64,000 nucleotides of DNA from Mannheimia pernigra (GCF_013377995.1 NZ_CP055305.1:1054001-1118000); one strand, 5' to 3'. Positions 7,137-15,292 are shown, numbered from the stretch's first letter. Notes: generated by a model from the letters alone, not told the origin. A program made the numbers and translations.

Positions 7137-7982
7137 ATGGATTATTTTGTCAATGTAAATGAACAGAATTTTAGTGAAGTTTGGAGTATGGCTGGGCAAA
7201 TGCCGACCGTATTTCTTTTTATTTCGCCTCGTGAGATTGCCTCACTGGAAATGGAGGCTACACTTCGACGTATTGCTGATGAAAATCCTCAGCAATTTTT
7301 GTTAGCAACCATCAACAGTGATGAACAACAGGCGTTAGCAGCACAGTTTCGTATTCAACAAATTCCAACGCTTTATTTATTCTCGGATGGTCAGCCGATT
7401 GATGCTATTCAAGGCGTCATAAGCGAGCAAGAATTGCGTATTCGTCTTGCTAATATTTTGCCGAAACAGGAAGATCTTAAATTTAATCAAGCTTTGGAGC
7501 TACTGCAAGATGAGCGTTATAAAGAAGCGTTACCTCTTTTGAAATCTGCTTGGGAAATGACAGATAAGAAAAACAGTGATTTTGGCTTGCTTTATGCTGA
7601 AACCTATATTGCAATGAAAAGCATTGAACCTGCACGCGACATTCTAAACGCAATTCCAATTCAAGATAGAGATAGCCGTTGGTATGGTTTACAAGCTCAG
7701 ATTGAGTTGTTAGAGCAAGCAAATGATTCACCCGAATTACAACAACTTCAAGCAGATTATACTCAACACAAAACCCCTGAAATTGCGATAAAATTAGCGA
7801 ACCAATTACATCAATCTCATAAAAATGAAGAAGCACTCACGCTCTTATTGGATTGGTTAAAATCAGACTTAAATGTGGCGAATGGCGAGGTAAAAACGCA
7901 ATTTTTAGCGATATTATCTGCACTTGGTACAGATCCTATTGTACCGAAATTTAGAAGACAGCTTTATTCACTTTTATATTAA
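7137..7982 (+). CDS. cnoX: Thioredoxin-fold chaperone CnoX (YbbN-like), cysteine-free
   Basis: 281 residues, near the 284 of E. coli CnoX/YbbN. A thioredoxin-like domain (about 1-110) is followed by TPR-type helices. The family acts as a chaperone that protects proteins from bleach damage and passes them to GroEL. The position of the CxxC motif reads SPREIAS, and no cysteine occurs anywhere in the protein, so it cannot act as a redox enzyme. It lies between glpE and trxB. The family assignment rests on domain layout and context; the CnoX function is inferred. Confidence 0.82.
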   Translation: MDYFVNVNEQNFSEVWSMAGQMPTVFLFISPREIASLEMEATLRRIADENPQQFLLATINSDEQQALAAQFRIQQIPTLYLFSDGQPIDAIQGVISEQELRIRLANILPKQEDLKFNQALELLQDERYKEALPLLKSAWEMTDKKNSDFGLLYAETYIAMKSIEPARDILNAIPIQDRDSRWYGLQAQIELLEQANDSPELQQLQADYTQHKTPEIAIKLANQLHQSHKNEEALTLLLDWLKSDLNVANGEVKTQFLAILSALGTDPIVPKFRRQLYSLLY

Positions 7983-8004
7983 TTTGCAAAATTTTGGCAA
8001 AAAA

Positions 8005-8035
8005 TAACCGCTTGTTGTAAAGCTAAAGCGGTAAA
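8005..8035 (+). terminator. Uptake-sequence hairpin between cnoX and trxB
   Basis: ACCGCTT and AAGCGGT cores face each other about 13 bases apart, followed by AAAAAT rather than a T-run. It could be a weak attenuating hairpin or simply two uptake sequences. Confidence 0.3.
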
Positions 8036-8049
8036 AATAAGGATTTATT

Positions 8050-9003
8050 ATGACAACTAAATATGCAAAATTATTAATTTTAGGCTCAGGCCCAGCAGGC
8101 TATACGGCGGCAGTTTATGCGGCTCGTGCTAATTTAAAACCAGTATTAGTAACAGGTATGCAACAAGGTGGGCAATTAACCACAACGGATGAAATTGAGA
8201 ACTGGCCAGGTGAATTTGAACAAATTACGGGCACAGAATTAATGAATAAAATGCTTAAACACGCAGAAAAATTTGATACTGAAATTGTGTTCGATCATAT
8301 CCATAGCGTTGATCTCTCTAAACGCCCATTCACGTTAAAAGGGGATCTAAATACCTTTACTTGTGATGCGTTGATTATTGCGACAGGGGCCTCTGCAAAA
8401 TATTTAGGCTTGCCATCTGAAGAGCAATTTAAAGGCAGAGGTGTGTCTGCTTGTGCTACTTGTGATGGTTTCTTCTATCGCAACAAGCCTGTTGCGGTAG
8501 TCGGTGGAGGCAATACCGCGGTGGAAGAGGCACTTTATTTAGCGAATTTAGCCAGTGAAGTGCATTTAGTGCATCGTCGTGATAGTTTCCGTGCGGAGAA
8601 AATTTTACTTGGCCGCCTACAAAAACGTATCGAAGAAGGCAAAATCATTTTACACACTGACCGCACGGTAGAAGAAGTGCTAGGCGATAATATGGGCGTA
8701 ACAGGCTTACGTTTAAAATCGACTAAAGCAGAACTTATGGAAGAAATTAGGGTAGATGGCTTCTTTGTGGCGATTGGGCACGCACCAAATACTGCGATGT
8801 TTGATGGTCAATTAGAGCTTGAAAATGGTTATATCAAAGTAAAATCAGGCTTAGAAGGCAATGCCACAGCAACTTCTGTTGAAGGCGTATTTGCAGCGGG
8901 TGATGTGATGGATCACAACTACCGTCAAGCAATTACATCAGCTGGCACAGGGTGTATGGCAGCCCTTGATGCAGAACGTTTCTTAGATGCTCAAGAAGCA
9001 TAA
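8050..9003 (+). CDS. trxB: Thioredoxin reductase
   Basis: Flavoenzyme of 317 residues that reduces thioredoxin with NADPH in the cytoplasm. The FAD-binding GSGPAGYTAA is at residues 12-21. The redox-active CATC disulfide is at 135-138, the same positions as in E. coli. An NADPH-binding GGGNTAVEEA segment and a C-terminal AAGDVMD FAD motif are also present. AAGG lies upstream of the ATG. kdsB follows after 9 bases and is probably cotranscribed. Confidence 0.98.
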   Translation: MTTKYAKLLILGSGPAGYTAAVYAARANLKPVLVTGMQQGGQLTTTDEIENWPGEFEQITGTELMNKMLKHAEKFDTEIVFDHIHSVDLSKRPFTLKGDLNTFTCDALIIATGASAKYLGLPSEEQFKGRGVSACATCDGFFYRNKPVAVVGGGNTAVEEALYLANLASEVHLVHRRDSFRAEKILLGRLQKRIEEGKIILHTDRTVEEVLGDNMGVTGLRLKSTKAELMEEIRVDGFFVAIGHAPNTAMFDGQLELENGYIKVKSGLEGNATATSVEGVFAAGDVMDHNYRQAITSAGTGCMAALDAERFLDAQEA

Positions 9004-9012
9004 GGCAGAATT

Positions 9013-9768
9013 ATGAAATTTACCGTAATTATTCCAGCCCGTTACGCCTCTAGCCGCTTACCTGGCAAACCACTATTGGATATTGCTGGCAAGCCAATGA
9101 TTCAACGCGTGTGGGAAAAGGCTCAACAAGCAGGAGCAAGTCGTGTAATTATTGCCACAGATCATCCCGAAATTGAAGCTACTGCAAAAGCCTTTGGGGC
9201 TGAAGTTTGTATGACTTCAGACAAACATCATTCAGGCACAGAGCGTTTGGCGGAAGTAATTGAAAAAATGCAGATTGCGGATAATGAAATCATCGTCAAT
9301 ATTCAAGGCGATGAGCCGTTAGTTCCCCCCGTGATTGTTGAGCAAGTCGCTCGCAATTTAGATGCTTATCAAGTTAATATGGCAACCCTTGGTGTGAAGC
9401 TAGAAACCTGCGAGGAATTATTCAACCCTAATGTAGTAAAGGCTGTATCAGATAAAAATGGTATGGCACTCTATTTTTCTCGTGCTGCTATCCCATTTGC
9501 CCGAGATAGTTTTCCTGATTGTGATGATGCTTTTGTGGTCACTTATGGCTACTTACGCCATATTGGTATTTACGCTTACCGTGCAGGTTTTGTGAAACAA
9601 TATGTTTCTTGGCAGCCCACGGCGTTGGAACAGCTTGAATCGTTAGAACAGTTGCGTGCGTTATGGTATGGCGAGAAAATTCACCTCGAATTAGCCATTG
9701 AGGCACCACAAGTAGGCGTAGATACGCCAGACGATTTGGAAAAAGTGCGAGCCATTTTTGCTTCTTAA
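9013..9768 (+). CDS. kdsB: CMP-KDO synthetase
   Basis: 3-deoxy-manno-octulosonate cytidylyltransferase; activates KDO with CTP for lipooligosaccharide core synthesis. 251 residues, family-typical. The nucleotide-binding N-terminus contains IPARYASSRLPGKPL, and NIQGDEPL follows near residue 97. It lies 9 bases after trxB. Its usual partners lpxK and ycaR are next door but on the opposite strand and convergent with it; kdsA is about 18 kb away. Confidence 0.97.
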   Translation: MKFTVIIPARYASSRLPGKPLLDIAGKPMIQRVWEKAQQAGASRVIIATDHPEIEATAKAFGAEVCMTSDKHHSGTERLAEVIEKMQIADNEIIVNIQGDEPLVPPVIVEQVARNLDAYQVNMATLGVKLETCEELFNPNVVKAVSDKNGMALYFSRAAIPFARDSFPDCDDAFVVTYGYLRHIGIYAYRAGFVKQYVSWQPTALEQLESLEQLRALWYGEKIHLELAIEAPQVGVDTPDDLEKVRAIFAS

Positions 9769-9814
9769 TATGATAGCAAGCGGCTTAATTTTTACGTTTT
9801 TTTGTAAATGTTGA

Positions 9815-9848
9815 AAAACAGGGCTGATATAACATCAGCCCTATTTTT
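9815..9848. terminator. Bidirectional terminator between kdsB and ycaR
   Basis: AGGGCTGAT (9820-9828) pairs with ATCAGCCCT (9834-9842) around a 5-base loop. There is a T-run on the plus strand and an A-run upstream that serves as the T-run for the minus strand. Confidence 0.88.
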
Positions 9849-10008
9849 ATAAAGATTTTCCTGCCTCAGGGAGTAATTCAGGAATGCCATTTTTAATCGG
9901 GTAAGCAATATTGAGCTTACGGTTGATTAATTGGTTGCTCTCTTTGTCCCATTCTAATTTTTCATTAGAGATAGGGCAGACAAGGCCACGGAGTAGGTTT
10001 TCATTCAT
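9847..10008 (-). CDS. ycaR: YcaR/Trm112-like small protein (UPF0434)
   Basis: A 53-residue protein beginning MNENLLRGLVCPISNEKLEW and containing the family-typical AYPIKNGIPELL. The start is the ATG at 10008, one base after the lpxK stop, so the two are translationally linked as in E. coli lpxK-ycaR. In E. coli YcaR the metal-site-like cysteines are Cys11, Cys14 and Cys29. By alignment to that sequence only Cys11 is kept here (Ser14 and Asn29). Function is unknown. It is shorter than the 60 residues usual in enterics. Confidence 0.88.
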   Translation of the reverse strand: MNENLLRGLVCPISNEKLEWDKESNQLINRKLNIAYPIKNGIPELLPEAGKSL

Positions 10009-10009
10009 T

Positions 10010-10987
10010 TTATTTTCCTAGTTTTTGTAGAATGGGAGCTAATAAACAAGCGGTCGAATTTTCCGAAAATGTTGCAGAAACAGGCACATACCACCAATTT
10101 TCTTGCGCAAACGCTTTACATTTTACGGCATCTTTTTCGGTCATAAATAATGGCGTTTGGTTATCGGCTAATTCGAGAAGTTGAGCTTTATCAAAGGTTT
10201 GATGATCGGCAAAAGTGTGTGTTTTAGCAAGCTCAATACCTAATTTTTCCAACATCGTAAAAAAGCGAGGAGGGTGCCCGATACCCGCAATCGCAACACA
10301 AGGCTGTTTAAATTCGTTTAAAGGTTTGTGTTCATTGGTAAGCAGATTAATGGCATCAGAGGGTTCAAGTGTCATTAAATGCTCATTTGGTTTGGCTTGC
10401 CCACCATTACAGATTATTGCATCAACTGATTTTAAACGATGCGGCAGCTCACGCAAACCACCTGCAGGTAACACGAAATTGTTGCCAAAACGCCTTACTC
10501 CATCAACTACCACCCATTCCATATCACGCCGCAGTGCATAATGCTGTAAACCATCATCGGTAATAATGATGTCTAGTTCAAACTGATTTAACAGCAATTC
10601 AATGCTTTGTTGACGATTTGGCGAAATGGCCAATGGTACATTTGTACGTTGCACAATTAATACAGGCTCATCACCTACCATTTCAGCTGAGCTTTGGTGA
10701 GTAACTAATTGCGGAAAATTTTTCATCTTACCACCATAGCCGCGAGAAATTACGCCCACTTTCACACCACGTTGCTGAAGTTGTTCCACTAGCCAAACTA
10801 CCACAGGGGTTTTACCGTTACCGCCCACAGAAATATTTCCCACCACCAACACAGGCACAGGTGAGTGGTACGATTGCAAAATATTCCAAGAATATAACCG
10901 CTTGCGAACGTGGCTAATCAACCAAAACAGCAACGAGAATGGTGCAAGTAGCCAAGTAATAAGGGATTTTGTTTGCCAGATTTTCAT
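10010..10987 (-). CDS. lpxK: Tetraacyldisaccharide 4'-kinase
   Basis: Phosphorylates the 4' position of the lipid A disaccharide with ATP on the inner-membrane surface. 325 residues, normal length. An N-terminal membrane-associated helix at about 8-25 is followed by the atypical P-loop GNISVGGNGKTP (50-61). msbA, which usually precedes lpxK, is absent. Instead a small XRE-type regulator gene ends 5 bases upstream, so lpxK may be transcribed with it. ycaR follows directly. Confidence 0.96.
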   Translation of the reverse strand: MKIWQTKSLITWLLAPFSLLFWLISHVRKRLYSWNILQSYHSPVPVLVVGNISVGGNGKTPVVVWLVEQLQQRGVKVGVISRGYGGKMKNFPQLVTHQSSAEMVGDEPVLIVQRTNVPLAISPNRQQSIELLLNQFELDIIITDDGLQHYALRRDMEWVVVDGVRRFGNNFVLPAGGLRELPHRLKSVDAIICNGGQAKPNEHLMTLEPSDAINLLTNEHKPLNEFKQPCVAIAGIGHPPRFFTMLEKLGIELAKTHTFADHQTFDKAQLLELADNQTPLFMTEKDAVKCKAFAQENWWYVPVSATFSENSTACLLAPILQKLGK

Positions 10988-10992
10988 ATTAT

Positions 10993-11394
10993 TTATTTTT
11001 TTAGTGTTTCAACTAAATCTCGCAATAAGGCTAATTCACGTTTTTGGTTTTCGATGATTTCTTCTTTGTGGGCTAATAATTCATCTTTGTGAGAAATAAT
11101 TAATTTTAAATTTTCAGTATATTCATTTCCATTTCCCAATGAAACAAAAGAATGAGTGAGATTATTAGCTGAGTGATTGATATAAATTTTACCTTCTTCC
11201 CCATAAGCTAACAATTCACAAATATCCATATTAAAGACTTCTGCAATTTGCTCTATTCTTGGTAGATTAGAAATAGTCTCACCACGTTCAATTTTTGCAT
11301 ATCCTTTGGTTGTCATACTTAATTTTTGAGCCATTTCTTCTTGTGTCCAATGATTATTTTCTCGCAATAATTTGATTTTTTCGTGTACTTTCAT
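10993..11394 (-). CDS. XRE-family DNA-binding protein with C-terminal helix
   Basis: A 133-residue protein. Residues about 5-60 form a Cro/CI-type helix-turn-helix (WTQEEMAQKLSMTTKGYAKIE). The last 35 residues are charged and helical (HKEEIIENQKRELALL), probably a coiled coil for dimerisation. Such regulators occur in mobile or accessory regions as well as in stand-alone loci; the target is unknown. It sits 5 bases upstream of lpxK and begins an accessory pocket that reaches to 12913. No inverted-repeat operator was found in front of it. Confidence 0.82.
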   Translation of the reverse strand: MKVHEKIKLLRENNHWTQEEMAQKLSMTTKGYAKIERGETISNLPRIEQIAEVFNMDICELLAYGEEGKIYINHSANNLTHSFVSLGNGNEYTENLKLIISHKDELLAHKEEIIENQKRELALLRDLVETLKK

Positions 11395-11539
11395 ATGGTG
11401 CCTATAAAGTGTGGGGGTTATGGGTATTATGTCGGGTGGTAAGGGGTAAATGCTGTGGATTGTAACATTTCTTAGCCTAAATTAGAATCTTCAACGGTTT
11501 TTAACCATTAATTTAATTTTTTAACTTAAGGAAACGATT

Positions 11540-11908
11540 ATGAATTGGTATCTTGATGTACTTAAAAAATATGCAACATTCTCCGGCAGAGCAAGACGAA
11601 AAGAATATTGGATGTTCTCATTATTTAATGTTATTTTCGCATCCGTATGCGGCTTTCTAGATGGACTTCTTGGTTTTATTAGTTATGAAACAGGTCTAGG
11701 TATTCTTGGCTCACTTTATATCTTAGCTACATTTTTACCAAGCCTTGCCGTATTGGTTAGACGGTTGCACGATACAGATCGTAGCGGATGGTGGGTATTA
11801 ATAGGCATTATTCCTCTTATAGGTGCAATTGTTTTATTAGTCTTTGCTTGTTTAGATAGTAAAGTTGGTGAAAATAGATTTGGTCCAAATCCTAAGGAAT
11901 TATCATGA
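11540..11908 (+). CDS. DUF805 small membrane protein
   Basis: 122 residues with about four membrane segments. It matches the DUF805 (YhaH-type) pattern: an N-terminal WYLDVLKKYATFSGRARRKE segment, a middle VRRLHDTDRSGWW motif and a short polar tail. Proteins of this family sit in the inner membrane and have no established function. AAGGAAA precedes the start. The TGA stop is followed at once by an insertion-sequence remnant. Confidence 0.88.
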   Translation: MNWYLDVLKKYATFSGRARRKEYWMFSLFNVIFASVCGFLDGLLGFISYETGLGILGSLYILATFLPSLAVLVRRLHDTDRSGWWVLIGIIPLIGAIVLLVFACLDSKVGENRFGPNPKELS

Positions 11909-11929
11909 TAAGATTTTTACTTACTTCTA

Positions 11930-12079
11930 TTTAATAAGTTTCCATATTTGAGAAAGCATAAACTCTGGGACAATCATTTTTGGTCGAGAGGTTACTGCGA
12001 GGACACCGTAGGTGTCAATGCAGAGAAAATATGTGAAATTGAATTAGAAGATAAACAATCAAGGTTATCGGATATGTAA
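11930..12079 (+). pseudogene. IS200/IS605-type TnpA transposase, C-terminal remnant
   Basis: An open frame up to the TAA at 12077-12079 encodes FPYLRKHKLWDNHFWSRGYC followed by EDTVGVNAEK. This is the conserved C-terminal stretch of IS200-type Y1 transposases (NHFW-x-RGY, then DTVGVN). The N-terminal two thirds, including the HUH metal-binding motif and the catalytic tyrosine region, are absent. The frame is closed upstream by a stop at 11909, so the piece cannot be a working gene. Confidence 0.75.
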
Positions 12080-12160
12080 AAATTCGGTTTCTAATAATTC
12101 GAATTTTAATTGCCCCTTCTTGGGGGCTGAAACAAAGCCACCTTCTATGAAGGTGGATTT
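11930..12160 (+). mobile_element. Right-end fragment of an IS200/IS605-family element
   Basis: Contains the transposase remnant and then the element's probable right end. The hairpin CCACCTTC-TAT-GAAGGTGG (12138-12156) is typical of the subterminal hairpins of this family, which lacks terminal inverted repeats. The left end is missing, so the element is dead unless a related transposase acts in trans. It lies between the DUF805 gene and fic. Confidence 0.65.
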
Positions 12161-12163
12161 TTA
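12138..12163 (+). terminator. Hairpin at IS right end, also a possible terminator
   Basis: 8-base stem CCACCTTC/GAAGGTGG with a 3-base loop followed by ATTTTTA. It could end plus-strand transcripts running towards fic. Confidence 0.6.
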
Positions 12164-12913
12164 CTTAAGCCCACTTAAAGTTTCCAAAATCATCTCCAAC
12201 ATAAACTCAATAAAGCCGGTAGAATCATTTTGGCTGTCTGCGAGTGAAAGCATTTGATAATAACGTTGTTGATTTTCGTAAACCATTGTTTCAATCGGCA
12301 ACCACGCAAAAATCGGATTCCATTTGGTTAAAACAACATTTTGCCAAAGTCTGCCAATTCTACCGTTTCCATCGCTAAACGGATGGATCATTTCAATTTC
12401 ATAGTGAATAACCGAGCTTTTGATAAGAGCTGGCGTATCATCTTGTTTTGCCCAAATAAAAAGCTCACGCACTAAATTCTCTACAAATTGTGGGCGAGCG
12501 CCCATATGGATTAGCTGCCCATTTGAATTATAGATTCCTACATCTTTTGAGCGAAATTCACCTGCTTCATTAACTAAATTTGCTGTTAAAAATTGATGAG
12601 CCTTGAGAAAATCTTTGATCGAATAAGGATCGTAATTCATCATTTCATCGTAGGCATCATAGGCATTTTGAACTTCCCTAATATCTTTGGGGTGTCCGAG
12701 TACTCGTTTTCCCTCAATAATATCAGTAACCTGCTCAAGTGTTAATGAATTGGCTTCAATCGCTAATGAGGCTTGAATGGATCTCAAGCGGTTATTCTTT
12801 CTCAGGTGCAAGTTACGCTCAAAATCCAATTGTAGCGTTCCCAATTTATGAGAAATTTCTACAACCAGATTCAGCATTTTAGTGGTAACTGTAAAAGGTG
12901 GTTTATAAGCCAT
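12161..12913 (-). CDS. Fic-domain protein with N-terminal inhibitory motif
   Basis: 250-residue protein with an intact Fic motif HPFSDGNGRIGR (177-188; catalytic His177), the loop that moves AMP or a similar group onto target hydroxyls. Residues 49-55 read SLAIEAN, which resembles the class II inhibitory helix of the S/T-xxx-E-G/N kind, so activity is probably self-restrained. The target is unknown. It is transcribed towards the IS remnant, whose hairpin ends 5 bases from its stop codon, so the last few codons could be element-derived. clpX lies upstream on the same strand. Confidence 0.88.
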   Translation of the reverse strand: MAYKPPFTVTTKMLNLVVEISHKLGTLQLDFERNLHLRKNNRLRSIQASLAIEANSLTLEQVTDIIEGKRVLGHPKDIREVQNAYDAYDEMMNYDPYSIKDFLKAHQFLTANLVNEAGEFRSKDVGIYNSNGQLIHMGARPQFVENLVRELFIWAKQDDTPALIKSSVIHYEIEMIHPFSDGNGRIGRLWQNVVLTKWNPIFAWLPIETMVYENQQRYYQMLSLADSQNDSTGFIEFMLEMILETLSGLK

Positions 12914-12951
12914 TTTGCAATAATCCTAAAAAATTAAACCGCTTGTCATCG

Positions 12952-14199
12952 TTACTCCACCTTCGGCTTATCACCGTTTTCCACACAACCTTTGCCGATA
13001 GTGACTTTTTTCGCATTTAAGGTTGGGAGATCGTACATTGTCTCGAGCAGTAAGTTTTCCACAATGGAGCGTAAACCACGTGCACCCGTTTTACGGGCAA
13101 TGGCTTTGCCTGCAATGGCGATTAATGCTTCTTTAGTAAAGTGCAATTCAACGCCCTCCATTTGGAATAAGGCTTGATATTGCTTGATGATCGCATTTTT
13201 CGGTTCGGTTAAAATTTGAATTAAGGCTTCTTCGTCTAACTCTTGTAGTGGCGTCACTACAGGTAAACGACCGATCAATTCAGGAATTAAGCCGAATTTC
13301 ACCAAATCTTCTGGTTCAACTTGTTTGAATAATTCCGTTAAATCTTGGCGTTCTTTATCTTTTTTCAATGCCGCACCGAAGCCAATTCCGCCTTGGGTAT
13401 TGGTGCGAGATTCCACAATTTTATCTAAGCCTGCAAAGGCACCACCACAAATAAATAAGATTTTTGACGTATCAACTGGAATAGTTTCGCCTTTGGGGTG
13501 TTTGCGTCCGCCTTGTGGGTTGATGTTTGCCACCGTGCCTTCAAGCAGTTTTAATAAGGCTTGTTGAACGCCTTCGCCTGAAACATCTCGGGTAATTGAA
13601 GCACTTTCCGATTTGCGGGTGATTTTGTCTATTTCATCAATAAAAACGATGCCTCGCTCAGCTTGTTCTGCTTCAAAATCGCATTTCATTAACAGTTTTT
13701 GGATAACGTTTTCTACATCTTCGCCTACATAACCAGCTTGGGTGAGTGTGGTTGCATCAGCCACCGCAAATGGCACATTTAAACGGCGAGCAAGCGTTTC
13801 TGCGAGCAGGGTTTTACCGCTTCCTGTTGGTCCGATGAGTAAAATGTTACTTTTACCTAACTCTACGCCATTTGTGATTTCATGGTTTGATAAGGCACTT
13901 CTTAAGCGTTTGTAATGATTGTAAACCGCCACAGAAAGGACTTTTTTAGCGTGTTCTTGCCCAATGACATAATCATCTAAATGTTGATGTAATTCGTGTG
14001 GCGTTGGTACATTGGTAAAAAAGTTCGCATCATCTTCTTGGTTTTCCTCAATTAAAGATGCTTCTTCACCACGTAATAATGCGTAAGATTCCTCAACACA
14101 TTCATTACAAATATGGCTTTCTGTGCCTTCAACTAACTGATCGACTTCCGTGCGTTTTTTGCCGCAAAAACTGCAATGGGGTTCTTTTTCAAATGCCAT
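12952..14199 (-). CDS. clpX: ClpX ATPase, unfoldase subunit of ClpXP
   Basis: Hexameric AAA+ unfoldase that feeds tagged proteins to ClpP. 415 residues. The N-terminal zinc-binding domain has Cys9, Cys12, Cys31 and Cys34. The Walker A motif GPTGSGKT is at 123-130, and a Walker B FIDEIDK segment and the IGFGA loop used to contact ClpP are present. The start ATG overlaps the clpP stop by one base (TAATG), showing translational coupling. lon does not follow as it does in E. coli; a fic gene does. Confidence 0.98.
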   Translation of the reverse strand: MAFEKEPHCSFCGKKRTEVDQLVEGTESHICNECVEESYALLRGEEASLIEENQEDDANFFTNVPTPHELHQHLDDYVIGQEHAKKVLSVAVYNHYKRLRSALSNHEITNGVELGKSNILLIGPTGSGKTLLAETLARRLNVPFAVADATTLTQAGYVGEDVENVIQKLLMKCDFEAEQAERGIVFIDEIDKITRKSESASITRDVSGEGVQQALLKLLEGTVANINPQGGRKHPKGETIPVDTSKILFICGGAFAGLDKIVESRTNTQGGIGFGAALKKDKERQDLTELFKQVEPEDLVKFGLIPELIGRLPVVTPLQELDEEALIQILTEPKNAIIKQYQALFQMEGVELHFTKEALIAIAGKAIARKTGARGLRSIVENLLLETMYDLPTLNAKKVTIGKGCVENGDKPKVE

Positions 14200-14792
14200 T
14201 ATGCCACCTCGCTGCGAGAGGTTAATACTTTGTCGATTAAGCCATATTCAGCGGCTTCTTCAGCAGACATAAAATTATCACGTTCAGTATCCGCTAACAC
14301 TTTTTCATAATCTTGCCCGCTGTGTTCTGCCATACGGCGGGTAAGCGTTGCTTTTAAGCGTAAAATTTCTTCTGCTTGGATTTGAATATCGGTTGCTTGC
14401 CCTCTAGCACCGCCTAAAGGTTGATGAATCATTATACGAGCGTGTGGAAGAGCAAAACGTTTACCTTTTGTTCCAGCAGAGAGTAAAAACGCTCCCATTG
14501 AGGCAGCCTGTCCTGTACAAAGCGTTGCTACATCGGGCTTGATAAAGTTCATTGTGTCGTAAATCGCAAGCCCTGCTGTTACCACACCACCTGGTGAGTT
14601 AATATATAAATAAATATCTTTTTCTGGATCTTCTGCTTCTAAAAAGAGCAACTGAGCCACAATTAAATTCGCCATCTGGTCTTCAACTTGACCGTTTAAA
14701 AAAATAATACGCTCTTTCAATAAACGTGAATAAATGTCGTAAGAACGTTCACCTTTTGAGGTTTGTTCTACCACCATTGGGACTAATGCCAT
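14199..14792 (-). CDS. clpP: ClpP protease subunit
   Basis: Serine peptidase forming the barrel of ClpXP. 197 residues with the catalytic triad at the usual positions: Ser98 (GQAASMGAF), His123 (RIMIHQPLGG) and Asp172. It is preceded by GAGGAAA on the minus strand and directly linked to clpX. The short N-terminal stretch before SYDIYSRLLKERI is compatible with the usual self-cleaved propeptide. Confidence 0.98.
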   Translation of the reverse strand: MALVPMVVEQTSKGERSYDIYSRLLKERIIFLNGQVEDQMANLIVAQLLFLEAEDPEKDIYLYINSPGGVVTAGLAIYDTMNFIKPDVATLCTGQAASMGAFLLSAGTKGKRFALPHARIMIHQPLGGARGQATDIQIQAEEILRLKATLTRRMAEHSGQDYEKVLADTERDNFMSAEEAAEYGLIDKVLTSRSEVA

Positions 14793-14827
14793 TATTATTT
14801 CCTCTATCGTAATACGAAAAACACCCT

Positions 14828-14836
14828 ATTCTAACA
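14828..14836 (-). promoter_or_regulatory. Extended -10 promoter of clpPX
   Basis: The minus strand reads TGTTAGAAT (TGn plus TAGAAT), about 36 bases before the clpP start. No clear -35 or heat-shock promoter was recognised. Confidence 0.45.
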
Positions 14837-14858
14837 AATTTTCAGAAAATCATTAACA

Positions 14859-14868
14859 ACAAGCGGTC
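14859..14868 (+). repeat. DNA uptake sequence (Apl type), one of many
   Basis: Exact ACAAGCGGTC. Other exact copies: 10046, 15819, 27201, 43118, 53861, 57672 and 58695 (plus), and 19500, 25591, 27249, 44896, 53848, 56428 and 57709 (minus), given as leftmost base. Many more sites share only the AAGCGGT core. Confidence 0.9.
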
Positions 14869-14906
14869 AGATTGTTAAAATCTTTTGCAAATTTATTGAG
14901 GATACT

Positions 14907-15284
14907 ATGACATTATCAGACATTTATCAAAAATTTGAACATTGCAAATCGTGGGAAGAAAGATACCGCTTGTTAATTCAACTCAGCCGTGAGCTTCCCA
15001 AACCAAGCGAAGCAGAACTCGCTGCGTTGCCCGAAATTGAAGGCTGTGAAAGCCGATTATGGTTTGAATTTCAGCTTGAACCAAGAAAGGTGATCGCCTA
15101 CAGCGATGCCAGACTAATGCAGGGGATTTTGATGATTGTGCAAACTGCGTTAATGGAAAAGTCGATGGATGAATTGAAAAGTTTCGATTTAAAAGCGATG
15201 TTCGATGAATTGAAAATTTCCCCTAATTTGACCAGTACGAGATTGAATGGTTTGGGTAGATTGCAAACATTAATCACGGCGTGA
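14907..15284 (+). CDS. SufE/CsdE-family sulfur acceptor
   Basis: A 125-residue protein that takes a persulfide sulfur from a cysteine desulfurase (SufS or CsdA type) for Fe-S cluster or other sulfur delivery. The acceptor cysteine is Cys47 in EGCESRLWF. The C-terminal RLNGL segment is also typical. No desulfurase gene is nearby, so sufE and csdE cannot be told apart here. It is divergent from clpP and followed by a terminator and tRNA-Asp. Confidence 0.88.
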   Translation: MTLSDIYQKFEHCKSWEERYRLLIQLSRELPKPSEAELAALPEIEGCESRLWFEFQLEPRKVIAYSDARLMQGILMIVQTALMEKSMDELKSFDLKAMFDELKISPNLTSTRLNGLGRLQTLITA

Positions 15285-15292
15285 TAGACAAG

